The notes under the pieces were generated by a model. That model was given only the letters and a program-made list of their open reading frames with translations. It was not told the DNA's origin and searched no databases. The position numbers and the translations under genes are program-made. Shown in pieces: positions 24,986 through 35,423 of a DNA stretch of 64,000 nucleotides (positions are counted from its first letter, which is position 1; every line of letters begins with the position of its first letter). Source of the DNA: Cololabis saira (Eukaryota; Chordata; Actinopteri; Beloniformes; Belonidae); the NCBI RefSeq assembly GCF_033807715.1, contig NC_084587.1, positions 20,197,017 to 20,261,016 on the forward strand. Direction: 5' to 3'.

Positions 24986-25471
24986 TGTGAGAAAGTGAGC
25001 AACCCCTCCCCTTCTCACCTGACTTTTTTTTAATGTGTGTGGCAGAGTGGAGGATTGGGCGTGGTCTGCGGGGGAGCAGCACACAGGTGTGCCTGGTTCT
25101 GCTAATTGGAGCCCACCTGTGTCCAATCAACCTCTCCACCCTGCCTGGGGTTATAAACAGCGGCTGGATACCAGAAAGGGAGTCTGCTGAATGGAGGAAG
25201 CTTGCTGAGAGGCTGTGCCTTCTTTTTTGCAATGCTGATTTTGCCCTCCGCCTGTATGTGTTTTTACTACATGGAATAAAAAGCCTTATTTTTTTGGCAT
25301 TCTACGCTCTGCAAGGTTCTTTTTACACCTCATCAACCAGCTCCAGTTTTGCCTTGTCCCCTTGTACGTGGGGAGGCCGCTCTGGTTCCTCACACAGTTA
25401 TACAGTAGGGGGCAGTTGTTTGAACTTGTTTCTGCTGGTGCTTGCGAGACACTCCCACTAGAACTTGCATG

Positions 25472-25633
25472 TATAAAGAGAAATCGGAGGTGACAAGCTC
25501 CATCCTGGCATCAGCTCTTCAGAGGAACATCTTACTTTCATCTAGAAGGGTGAGACAGGAGCAGCTTTTTTATCAGGTTCATCAACAGGTGGATAACATA
25601 ATCATTACTAAACACTCTCTTTTCCTCCAACAG
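25472..25633 (+). promoter_or_regulatory. Core promoter and 5' UTR intron of lipoxygenase copy A
   Basis: A TATA box TATAAAG lies at 25472-25478. The block around it (cagttgtttgaacttgtttc, gagacactcccactagaact) is kept almost unchanged before copy B. A probable non-coding first exon runs from about 25500 to 25549, with donor ggtgag and acceptor ctccaacag ending at 25633. The right LTR of the TRIM element ends only 77 bases before the TATA box. Confidence 0.6.
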
Positions 25634-27732
25634 GATTCATTCAGCTTTCTAGAGTGAAAATGAATAGATATAAAGTGACTGTTTTCACTACCAACGGTGT
25701 AGCTGCAACCACGTTAAACAATGTCTTCGTTAAACTGGTGGGGACAAAAGGTGAAAGCAAACGCACGTGGCTCCGGAATTTGAAAGGGTCGTTAGCTTTC
25801 ACCCAAGGATCTGTAAGTCTGGAAGATTAATTTCTGTATTTATTTGTATGACATGCTTCCTTATGAAGACTTGGATGTAAAAAAAAAGAGGATATGTGGC
25901 CCTGAAAGGATTCTGAAGCGAAAAAACATCAGACAATCAGTCACTTCGCCATTCGTTTCATTGTCATCATATCATGCATTCATTGTATTTCTCAGCATTT
26001 GCTGTTTAAATACACATTTGCTGTCTTGTAATGGTTTTTTTTTCCAAATATTTCTGTCACTATTTTAGGTTTCATGTTTTAGCGTGTGGTGCTGCACCTC
26101 CATTGGAAAACTGCTGTTGATAGAAATAGACAAACAGGCTCTCCTGTTGTTCCCACAAGACTCGTGGTTCCCAGCCAAAGTAGAAGTCGAATCTCCGGAG
26201 GGACACACCTACAAATTTCCCATCTACCGCTGGATCACTGACTGTAAAGTGCATCGCTTCAGAGAAGCAACAGGTTTGAGGAAATGTTCTTTCTGCATGC
26301 TGGTCGCTGAAAACAGACGATATAAAAACTAGAAACCTGCACCATATACTGTAAATAAATATATCAATATGTACCGTCAGACAGTTTAAACCTTTTCATT
26401 GATGTGCTTTTTTTTCCCAGCTCTGAGAGTCTTTGATGACAACCATCATCTTGGTAGGTACACTCGGCAGCAGGAGCTTACACAGCGAGAGGAAGATTAT
26501 CGGTGAGTGCTCAGACTTTTTACAATCAAAAACTAAAGATAAAGACACCAGGATTTAAAAAATAACAATGAAAACAAAAAAAAACAAATCAAGTGTATTG
26601 TATTTGCACACTTTGAAATAAAACTTAACATGTATTTCTTTAACTTTTTCAGTTGGGATGTATACATGGAGGGAATACCCCACTGCATCAAGGCAGATAG
26701 TCCCCTTTCACTGCCTTGTGAGGTCCTTTTCTCCTTCACCAAGTCCAAAGAGTTTGCCTTCACTGCAGTCTCAGGGTGACGTCTTTGTAACCTATCACAC
26801 ATCTGTCTATTTATCTTTTTGACTTATCTGTAAAATTATTCAAAATACATCATTAACATGTTTTTTTTTCTTTAACTTCCTCTAGACTGACAGAGCTGAA
26901 GCTGAAGGGACTGTCTGATTGTAAGAAGAACTGGACCGATATTGATGACATCAATCGAGTGTTTTGCTGTAAACGTACCGACATATCAGGTAATGCCAGG
27001 TTATGAAACTTAGCCAATAATATCAAAATGTGCACATGCCACTTTTGATTTAGGCTCTGAAGAGTGCTTTTGAACCCCCTTTCTAGTTTCTCTGGAGAGC
27101 CCCATATTGTTAGGAATTGTCAACCCCGGTAAAACTAAATTGGCTATATGGGTGGAACAAGCAAGCCAAAAAGATGGCGGAAAAACGCTTGTCTCACCTC
27201 AGTCACCACTAGTTAGCTATTTTAGCTCACCTGGGGTAACTTATGCTAATTTATGTTGCTAAAGAGTTTCAACTTCTAAACTCAGCTGTAAGTGGTTGAA
27301 ATCTCTTCTGAAAGACCTAATGTCTGTATGGGTCTAAATCCACTTAAGGTGTTATATTTTGAAAATTTACTGACTTCTCAATTCCATTCTGATGACAAAC
27401 TTTTAACAACCATCTGGTAAGTACCATATTTTGGTAAAACCCTTTTCATTGAAAGATATATTCATTTTGATGTTGGATGTGAGTGAGAATGCGTGTGTCC
27501 TTGAAGTGCATTTTTAGCAGAGCAGTGCGCTGACGGTTGCCTCTGGAATGGTTCTGACCTGCTCCACAGCAGCTGGAGCAGCACTGCCAGTCCACTCACA
27601 TTCCACGTTGTCACACCTGGCTTAGGTGGAGGTAGTGTAACCCCTCAACACTAGACACTCCATAAGTAAGGGATGGCAGACAGACACAATGGGGCAAGGT
27701 TCACGGAGATTTATTTCTACCAGTACAAAGTA

Positions 27733-29328
27733 CCGTATTTTCGCGACCATAAGGCGCACATTTTTTTTAATTTTTTTTTTTAAATGTGCCGGGCGCCTTA
27801 AGAAACGGTGCGCCGTGTCTATTAGCTGAATTACGGTAATGTAAGGCCGGCCACCATGAGAACGGTAAAGGGAGAAGGGGGCGGGTGAAGCCCCTATGAG
27901 TTGCGACGTGAATGAGACCATCCACTGAGCTGATTAATGCGGAAACAGATGATGAAAACTTTTAAGGATTTGCTTGATGTGTAAAGTGAAATAAAATACA
28001 ATCAAACTAAGTTTTGCTCCAGCTCTATTTAAATAAGCACACTTGTTCTGCAGCGCGTGTGTGTTTTGCATGTCGGAACCGAGCATGCACCTGCCGTGGG
28101 TTTGCGGGGTCCGATCGCTGCATCCCCGCGGCAGATCCGGCTGAAATGCCGGTGCTCTTTCCCCGGGAGCCCCTGCTACAAGTCCATGTGGGCTCCTCCG
28201 GCCCCGGCCGGTCGGAACCGTCCACGTTCCCCGGTTAAAGCCGCGGTGATGGGCGCTGCTGCAGCCCCACTTCCTGGTTCCCAAAGCGGTCCGATGACCT
28301 GGTTCCCGGCCGCTTTGCGAGAAGGGATTTCTGAGGTATGTCTCAGGTCGGATCAGCTTCACCCTCCGAGATTTGCAGCCAAATCTGTCGGTTACAAACC
28401 CGGTACCGGATCTCCGACATGCAAGTGCCACATAAATAAGTATGCGTGTGTTCGCGGCGCGAAACACACACATGCTTATTTATGTGGCGCTTGCCTGCCG
28501 CGCTGATGGACAGAAACTGTATGGGGATTTTTAAAAGAAAAACTTTGCATAAGACGTTTCCAGCCGGAGTCATTATAAGGGCCAATGAAAAGAGGTGGCT
28601 GGATGAAGGGATGATGATCAAGTGGCCGAGACAGGTCTGGAAATTCGGACTGGCGCAGCTGAATCAGCGGAGCGGAGCTCCTGTCGGATACAACCCGGTA
28701 CCAGATCCCGACAGCGCGTGTGTGTGAGCGGGACCAGCGCGGGGGAGAGGACCGGGACCCGGGACCCGGTTCAGCGCGGGGGAGCAGACGGGGAGCGGAC
28801 CCGGTCCAGCGCGGGGGGGGGCGGAGCGGAGCGGGACCCGGGACCGCCGCGGTCGGGATCCGCAGCACAATGGGGTATAAAAGGTTTATTTAATCTTGTG
28901 CTTGCCTGCCACGCTGATGGACAGAAACTGCCGGCTATGGTGATTTTTAAAAGAAAAGCGTTGCCGAGACTTTTCCAGCCAGAGTGAAATGAAAAGGGCT
29001 GGATGGATGAGGAGATGATCGGGTGGCTGAGACAGGTTTATGTGCAGCGCCCCGGTGGTTTTTTTTAATTCTTTAATGCAGAAACAGAATATGAACCTTT
29101 TGAAGGGTTTGATTGATGTGAAAAGTGAAATAAAATATCAAACTAAGTTTTGCTTCCGCTCTATTTTTAGCGCGTGTGTATTTTGCAATGCGTGTGTGTG
29201 CAGCTCCGTCTCCGTAGACGGCGCCTTTTGGGTCGGTGCGCCGTATGTGTGTTTTAAAACCAAAAATGACACACAAAACTGAGGGTGCGCCTTTCCACAC
29301 AGTGCGCCATATGGTCATGAAAATACGG
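27733..29328 (+). mobile_element. Pogo/Tigger-like DNA transposon remnant in intron 5 of copy A, with TA duplication
   Basis: The ends are CCGTATTTTCGCGACCATAA at the left and, inverted, CCGTATTTTCATGACCATAT at the right, each next to TA (27731-27732 and 29329-29330). Copy B has the empty site 'acaaagtaggctattt' near 48958. Inside are two partial copies of a DDE_1-type catalytic domain (about 28500-28680 and 28905-29040), reading ADGQKLPAMVIFKRK and, interrupted, an NEK-WLDEGMMIKW stretch. The wording is that of the CENP-B/Jerky/Tigger family, whose elements duplicate TA. GC-rich filler and repeated modules suggest several rearrangements before this copy moved. Confidence 0.75.
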
Positions 29329-29716
29329 TAGGCTATTTATTTTACTTCGGGGGGGTCCCAACAGGCCTGTGGTGAAAACAAAAATACCATTAAAAGCAAA
29401 GTACAAATAAGCAGTACATTAACCCAAATAGAAACACACAAACAAGCACATTAAAAAAAGAAAAATGTAGAAGCCATGGTTACAATGAAAAATCAACTTC
29501 TCATGCAAACCAACTCACAGCAGCAGCAGGGCAAAAAGTAGAAGTGAGGGTTTCACCTTCATTTAAACCCACAGCAGTATTTATCACTAAAAACAAATAC
29601 ACAGAAAAATTTTACTTGGTTTGCTCCTATTGCATTCCTCACTGAAGGTGTACTCCAATTGGCAGCAATCAAAGATATTTAACTAGGTCAAATTTGGCCG
29701 CGACCTCTTAGGCCCA

Positions 29717-30238
29717 GGAAATGTTTAATTTTATTCTTTATTTCATTCAAAAAAATAAAATAATTCAATACAAATACAAATACAAATGTTCTTAAATTGT
29801 GAATGAAAAGGGAGCAGAAAGAAGAGGAATCTTATCTGATCTGCCCCTTTTTCCAAGAAATAACTTCACAAATAACATAAATTAAAAATACTAATAATAA
29901 AAAACAACAACTAAGTGAATAAAAAAACTAAAATAAAATAAAAATAAAATAAAATTACCGCCGCCTATGGGTATGTCAATCAAACTCAACTAACATATTT
30001 CATTATATTTACTTAACATACAGGCTTTAATTGTACTTTTGAATGTAATGTTTGATTTGGATTCTTTGTTTTCTTTATTCAGATTGTTCCATAAACTGAT
30101 TCCTTTCACAGAAACACAACGTTCCATCAATTTTGTCCTGCATCTTGGTTTTTTAAAAATCTCTGTTCCTTTTAAGTCATACTTGCTTTCTCTTTTTTCA
30201 AATCTTTTCTGAATGTTGATTGGTAAAGTTTTGAACTA
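29717..30238 (-). mobile_element. 3' fragment of a CR1/L2-like LINE, only in copy A
   Basis: Copy B reads straight from 'aggaaatg' to 'aactaacag' at this point, so about 520 bp were inserted in copy A. On the minus strand near 30060-30230 it encodes KGTEIFKKPRCRTKLMERC followed by VSVKGISLWNNL, the usual C-terminal wording of fish CR1/L2-type LINE reverse transcriptases. The rest is AT-rich 3' UTR. No clear target-site duplication was seen. Confidence 0.5.
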
Positions 30239-30312
30239 ACAGTAAGAAAAACAAACATTAACAAAAAGAATGTTCAGTCAAGGTGGATGTAATGAGTAGC
30301 AGTTAGGACTAA

Positions 30313-32277
30313 GGGCCAATCCCAATACACCCCCTACTCACTACCACTAGCCCTCACTCACTACCACTAGCCCTCAAAATCCACAAGGGCCACAAGGGGT
30401 AGGGCCCTTGTAATCTTCCCTAGGGATTGGGACACCACTTGCTACATCACTGCGTGGTTTACATTCGGGTACGTAAGCGACTGCGTAGTTACGTTCACAC
30501 CATATCAGGAAGCTGAGAGCTAAAAGCAAGCTAGAAGCTGTAGCGCTGTTAATATGCCACTTTATTAAGTTTTAAAAGGAACCCTGGCTATTAAGACATG
30601 TAGTCCCTAATTAGCCACAATTATTCTCTTATACTAAAATATGTTGTTAGAAACACATAAAATAATCTAATTGCTTTAAAAATCTACAATGTTTATCACA
30701 TATTTTGACCTGCGGGAGGCGCCATGTTTTACCTGCGCAAGGCATTCTGGGGGCGATGACGTAGAGCAGTGGCTCTGGGAAGATAAGCCGCGTTAGTTTA
30801 ACTGGGACAGGTATCTAAAACATAGATGAGCAGCATCTCCCGGCCGTGGAGGCTGACGAGGGAGCCCATAAGACGTCTCGGTTCAGGCAAACTGGATCAA
30901 AGTTCTGTGATGCACGGGAGATCTGCAAAAATGATCAATGTCGTGCACATCTTACAGTGCATTAGGCTCCTGCGTAGACGGCGGCTCCTGCGTAGACGGC
31001 GTAGCCGGGGCTTTAGAGCCTGCAGCGCACCGCCATCCGCTCTCCGCTCTGCGCTCTCCGCTCTGGCCGGGATGGAGACGCCACTGGGCAGGAGGCACGT
31101 TTGGGTGGGCATAGCCCACCCCTGCCCCCCCTAAAACCGGCTTCGGTGCTGGGTGATGACAGACCAGAGGCTGAGGGGACTGGCCCGGGACTTTGACGAA
31201 ACGGGAGGCGCAGACTTCGCTTCAAATAGGCAAGAACATCTTTATTTAATTTAATGACACCAGATCTGGCTGGGGTTTTTATTGTAGCATCGGTTATCTG
31301 CTAGTTGAAACGTGTGGTCGGTTAGTCTATCTGAGTTTTATGGTGTTCTTATAGTTCATGCTGTATGGTGCGGCACTTTTTTTTTTTTTTTTTTACTTTT
31401 TTGTAGGTGCGCCGTCACCTTAATGTTTAGCTGTGTTTTGATCTGTGTTTCTGGTGCGCCGTCACCTGTTTAGCTGTGTTTTCATCTGTTTCTGGGTGTC
31501 AAAACAGTGGACGGGGGTTAGCAGGTGCCACCGTCTGACGTCACTACCCAGAATCACTACAACAATGGCGACCTACATGTTAAATTATATTTTCAAATTT
31601 TATAAAAACGAAGACATCAAAAAGGTTTTTTATATCACATTGTTATAATTGATACCAACATTTATCTTTTAAGACCTACATGTCTTAATAGCCAGGGTTC
31701 CTTTTAATATTTTTTCAGGCGTAAAAGTAACCGTTAAGATCCCCAACCTGGGCTCAGTTTATCCAAATAACACCTGTTAAGAAATTTGCTCCGATGTTTT
31801 CGGGGATGAGAAGAGCCACCGGCCCCGGGGCGCAGCAGCAGCTCACAGCCTTTATTCTGGGGAGATCTGAAAAAACGACTAAGCGAGTGATTATGTACAT
31901 TCACTGAGTGAATATTATGAAAGTAAAATATATATTTCTCGCTAGAAATGTAATCAAAACGCATTTTTATGCAAAAACTAACTCAAAATATTGATTTTAT
32001 TCACTAAAAATTAGAAATGTCCGCCATGTTTTTTTTGTTTGATTCAGTCTGCAAATGATGACGTAAAGCATTCTGGGAAATTTCTCTAGCCCTCGGTAAG
32101 CGAGTCAGCATCTGAAATCCCTAGCTATGAAGGGATAGATTCATACACCCTAACCCTCGTTATGCTCACTACTTCTACATGCAAAGAGGAATTGAGACAC
32201 CACTACCCTCACGGGAACACGCAAAATTTAGGGGTAGTGCTGAAAAGTAGGGCTAGGGGGTGTATTGCGACTGGCCC
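30313..32277. mobile_element. PIF/Harbinger-like element in intron 5 of copy A, with a nested insertion
   Basis: Inverted ends GGGCCAATCCCAATACACCC and (complement of the right end) GGGCCAGTCGCAATACACCC are flanked by TAA (30310-30312 and 32278-32280). A three-base TWA duplication points to PIF/Harbinger. The same element sits at the same place in copy B (49455-52453), so it is older than the duplication. No transposase frame was recognised. The nested element is at 30576-31703. Confidence 0.7.
30576..31703. mobile_element. TTAA-inserted DNA element nested in the Harbinger-like element, only in copy A
   Basis: The ends form an inverted repeat of about 30 bp without visible mismatch, beginning AAGGAACCCTGGCTATTAAG, and are flanked by TTAA (30572-30575 and 31704-31707). 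The matching place in copy B (near 51855) reads 'ggttttaatatttttt' without the insertion. TTAA targeting is typical of piggyBac and Kolobok families, but the ends do not show the usual piggyBac start, so the family is open. The open frames inside resemble no transposase known to me. Confidence 0.75.
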
Positions 32278-32280
32278 TAA

Positions 32281-32650
32281 GTGTGCACCCCCAAAACCAC
32301 ACCACTCCAATTCGTCATCAACTGCACAGAATCATCGTCCACAGGTGAGGGCTGCGTGGCCATGTGGTCCGTAAGCACTGAAATCTCCCAGTAGAACAAC
32401 TGAGTCCAGAACTCAGGCTTCGTTTCTCCAAGACAACTGACATTCCGTGTCCCAAGAGCCTGTTTCAGAAGGCACTCACCAACAAGCCTCTTCCCCAGGC
32501 CAGGCTCCAATGACAGACCCTGGTGAATCGAGTCTGGGTGAAGGACATGTGGCACCTAGTTCCTCTTGATTGTGTGGATCTGGATACTCTGACTGGCTGA
32601 TTCAAACCCCAGCACCAATTCAACTTGGGACACCCTAGAGGGGCAATTGC
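32281..32650 (-). mobile_element. Remnant of a LINE with an endonuclease domain, copy A intron 5
   Basis: Collinear with 52455-53420 of copy B but lacking two internal segments, including the part coding for the endonuclease motif. Nothing coding is left here. Confidence 0.5.
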
Positions 32651-33874
32651 CCCAGACAACATAGCTCCTGAGATCTTAGACTCTGATTTATTATAATGAA
32701 TTTTCTTCACTGACATCCAGTCAAATAAGAAAGCAACAATGGCTGGAAAATGTTTTGTTTCAAAACAATTGTTAAATTTTGTTTTTTTTTTGCAGACTAT
32801 GTCCAAGAACATTGGAAGGAGGATTCTTTCTTTGGCTACCAGTTTCTAAAACGGTGTCAACCCCATGATGATCCGACGCATTTCATGCCTGCCCTCTAAC
32901 ATTCCTCTCACTGGCAACATGGTCTTCCCTCACTGTGGGACAGACTTGGATGATGAAGTGAAGGTAATTGTCTCAAAATGAAAAAAGTCAATTGAAAAAT
33001 CTTTCTTTAACTGCTTTGTAGAAAAATAAAAAAATATATTTACCTGATGACATCACTTGGTTGAGATAACATGCCTGTCACCCTGGTAGCATCATAAAAT
33101 GTTGGTTTGGATTGGATATATGTGGGTTAAACCATTTCTCATGTTTTCATAAAAATATAACAGAAAGGCAACATATTCCTGTGTGACTACAAAACTATGG
33201 ATGGAGTGCAGACCAGCACCATCAACGGGAAGAAGCAGTACTTGATGGCTCCACTGGTTTTGCTCCACAAAACTGCAGATGATAAGTTGATGCCAATTGC
33301 TATTCAGGTGAGATGAGCACTCAAACACATCTTGTCGTGTTTGAGCAGATTTGAGCACATTCACCTTAGCCATGCAAACCAGACTGTAGGGGTCGAATGT
33401 GCTGTGCCAAAGAAAAGTATAACAGCTGTTCTGAGGTTTATCTTGAATTCAGTGAAATTCCCTCTTGCAGGATTAGGATTATCAAATTGCGCTAACAAAT
33501 TGTTAATACAAAAAGCCAAACATACTCTGACTCCCATGCTGTCTCCTTCTTCTGTAGTTGAAACAGAAACCATCAGAGGACAACCCCATCTTCCTGCCCA
33601 CGGATTCTGAGTACGACTGGCTGATGGCAAAGATTTTTGTGAGAAGTGCGGATTTCAACGAGCATCAGCTCAATGTTCACCTGCTGCGTACTCACCTGAT
33701 GGCCGAAGTTTTTGCAGTGTCTCTGCTTCGTAATGTACCCATGGTGCATCCTCTGTACAAGGTAAGCGAAGATGATGAACCTTGATGTTTTTATTTGTGT
33801 GTGTAGGAACATTACTGACCTTGTTACAAGTTGCTTCATTTAATCTAAACTGGTGATTGTGTTACTGTGTGGAC

Positions 33875-35423
33875 CAGTGGCGGCCTTTGGCATCAGGGGG
33901 CCCGTTTCAATATTTAATATGGGGCCCTATTTATTACTATATTTGCCAGCTATGTGTCCTGCGTCCGTGACGCATTATAAACTGAAAGAACGCAGTAAAC
34001 GCATCCATGCGTGACGCATGGATGCGTTTACTGCGTTGGTGTTATTAGAGTGGGCGGCAGCCGCTGCTGTAGTCGGTGCAGATGCTGGACCAAAGAAACA
34101 GGTCACTTTCGAAAGACTACTGTTACCTTTCTTAATTTCCCGTCCCAGGGTCGGCGCCAGAGCAAATATTCAGAGGGAGCATTTTAAGGAAAAAGTGCAT
34201 TCTCACTGCTTTCCTATTAATAATCTGTCTAAAACAGCATTTCTCAACCTTTTTTTCAGTCATGACACCTTTCAAAAGTGAATAAAATCTCACGACACCC
34301 CAGAGTAAAATATAATTAAAAACCGCACTGCATCGCTCTGACTGTAAATGCATAAGTCCCGTTTATTTTGTATCAATAACTTCAACACGATAACTGAAGT
34401 CATCGTTCACTGTTGTGCTTAGTTGCCACGCTGATGGACAGAAACTATGGTGACTTTTAAAAGAAAGACAGACTGCCTAAAGAGACTTTTCCAGCCGGCT
34501 TCACGTTGGTCGTTCAAAGTGAAGCCTGATTTATGGTTCTGCGTTAAATCGACGCAGAGGCTACGCGCGCGCGTGCGTGCGTGTGCGTGCGTGTGTGTGC
34601 GTGTGCGTGTGCGTGTGCGTGTGCGTGCGTGTGCGTGCGCGTGTGTGTGTGTGTAGACGGCGCCTTTACGGTCGGTGCGCCGTGTTTTAAATACAGAAAT
34701 GACACAAAACCGAGGGTGCCTTTCCACACGGCGTCCGTATGGTCGCGTATTTAGGCTATATATGAAATGTCAGAATAGGTCATTTTTTGACGACACCCCT
34801 GAAGCAGTCAGACGACACCCCAGGGTGCTGCGACAGTCCAGTCCTATCTCCGAACCGTAGTTGGGAGAGCTGGTATTTAAATACGGTTGGCTCGTTGCTG
34901 GTAACCGGCGGTTGTCTAGGAGTCCGGGGAAAGTGAAGGAAAAAAGGACGGAGGAAAAATACTGTCCGTGCAACGTCGCACATTTATTACAAACTTGTAA
35001 AGAGCAAACAAAACGCGTGAGGGCCGACGACTGAAACTAACGGAGGACACACTGAAAAGTAACTGAACACGTGTACCGGTCCTCCACACGCACACACCTG
35101 CATCTCCCTCTCTCTCCTCCGCTGCACCCACACGTCTCACACACACACACCCGAACACACACACCACCTTAAAGGGCACCGGGCTGGCCGCTAACACTAC
35201 TCACAGCTTTCTTTTTTATATCTGCTCATTTTCGCTTTTCAGCACCACTCTGGTATGTTCGTTTCACTTTTCTTGGATGTTAGCTGGTTAGTTTAATGGC
35301 GGGTAGTGATTTATTATAGTGTCTTCCTTGCGCATTTATTTTTTTGTCAGTCAGTTTGGGGCCCCCTGGTGGCCGGGGCCCGTTTCAACTGAAACGGTTG
35401 AAACATAGGTAAGGCCGCCTATG
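33875..35423. mobile_element. hAT-type element in intron 8 of copy A, with 8-bp duplication
   Basis: The left end is CAGTGGCGGCCTTTGGC and the complement of the right end is CATAGGCGGCCTTACCT. GTGTGGAC flanks both sides (33867-33874 and 35424-35431), while copy B has a single 'gtgtagac' in a 156-bp intron. Inside are pogo-like fragments at about 34430-34500 (gctgatggacagaaactatg) and 34660-34755 (ggtgcgccgtgtttt up to a decayed cgtattt end), plus a GT/GC-rich run at 34563-34653. It therefore carries pieces of another transposon. No hAT transposase was recognised. Confidence 0.8.

Larger units (their letters stand above)
24111..25394 (+). mobile_element. TRIM-type LTR retrotransposon, complete, 1284 bp, only in copy A
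   Basis: Two direct 409-bp LTRs (24111-24519 and 24986-25394) look identical to the eye. Each starts TGTGAGAAAG and ends TTCCTCACA. The element is flanked by a 5-bp duplication CAGTT (24106-24110 and 25395-25399). The unit-2 promoter has the undisturbed site 'ggttatacagttatacagta' near 46000, so insertion followed the duplication. Each LTR has a TATA-like 'ggttataaac' and a poly(A) signal 'ggaataaaaagcc'. The 466-bp interior has a primer-binding site and a purine tract but no gag or pol, so it depends on another element's enzymes. Confidence 0.93.

Noticed and set aside
24411..25232. Several open frames of 120-270 codons on both strands over the 27-bp repeats
   Set aside because: They arise because the repeat unit is a multiple of three and lacks stops in several frames. 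They lie within an LTR element with no gag or pol motif, and the same LTR sequence yields the same frames twice.
24105..25400. First reading as two tandem gene promoters because the 409-bp block occurs twice
   Set aside because: TG..CA ends, the primer site, the purine tract and the CAGTT duplication show LTRs of one element.
28014..28870. GC-rich overlapping frames of 60-180 codons near 28 kb and 42.3 kb, at first suggestive of a host CpG-island gene
   Set aside because: They lie inside pogo-like elements that are absent from unit 2, and the sequence recurs inverted in the second element; no host domain seen.
30826..31134. 102-codon arginine-rich frame
   Set aside because: Inside the TTAA element, biased composition from 'cgtagacggcg' repeats, no motif, not present in unit 2.
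34563..34656. Frames rich in T-H or R-V dipeptides
   Set aside because: Translation of a GT/GC microsatellite inside the hAT element; no protein family.
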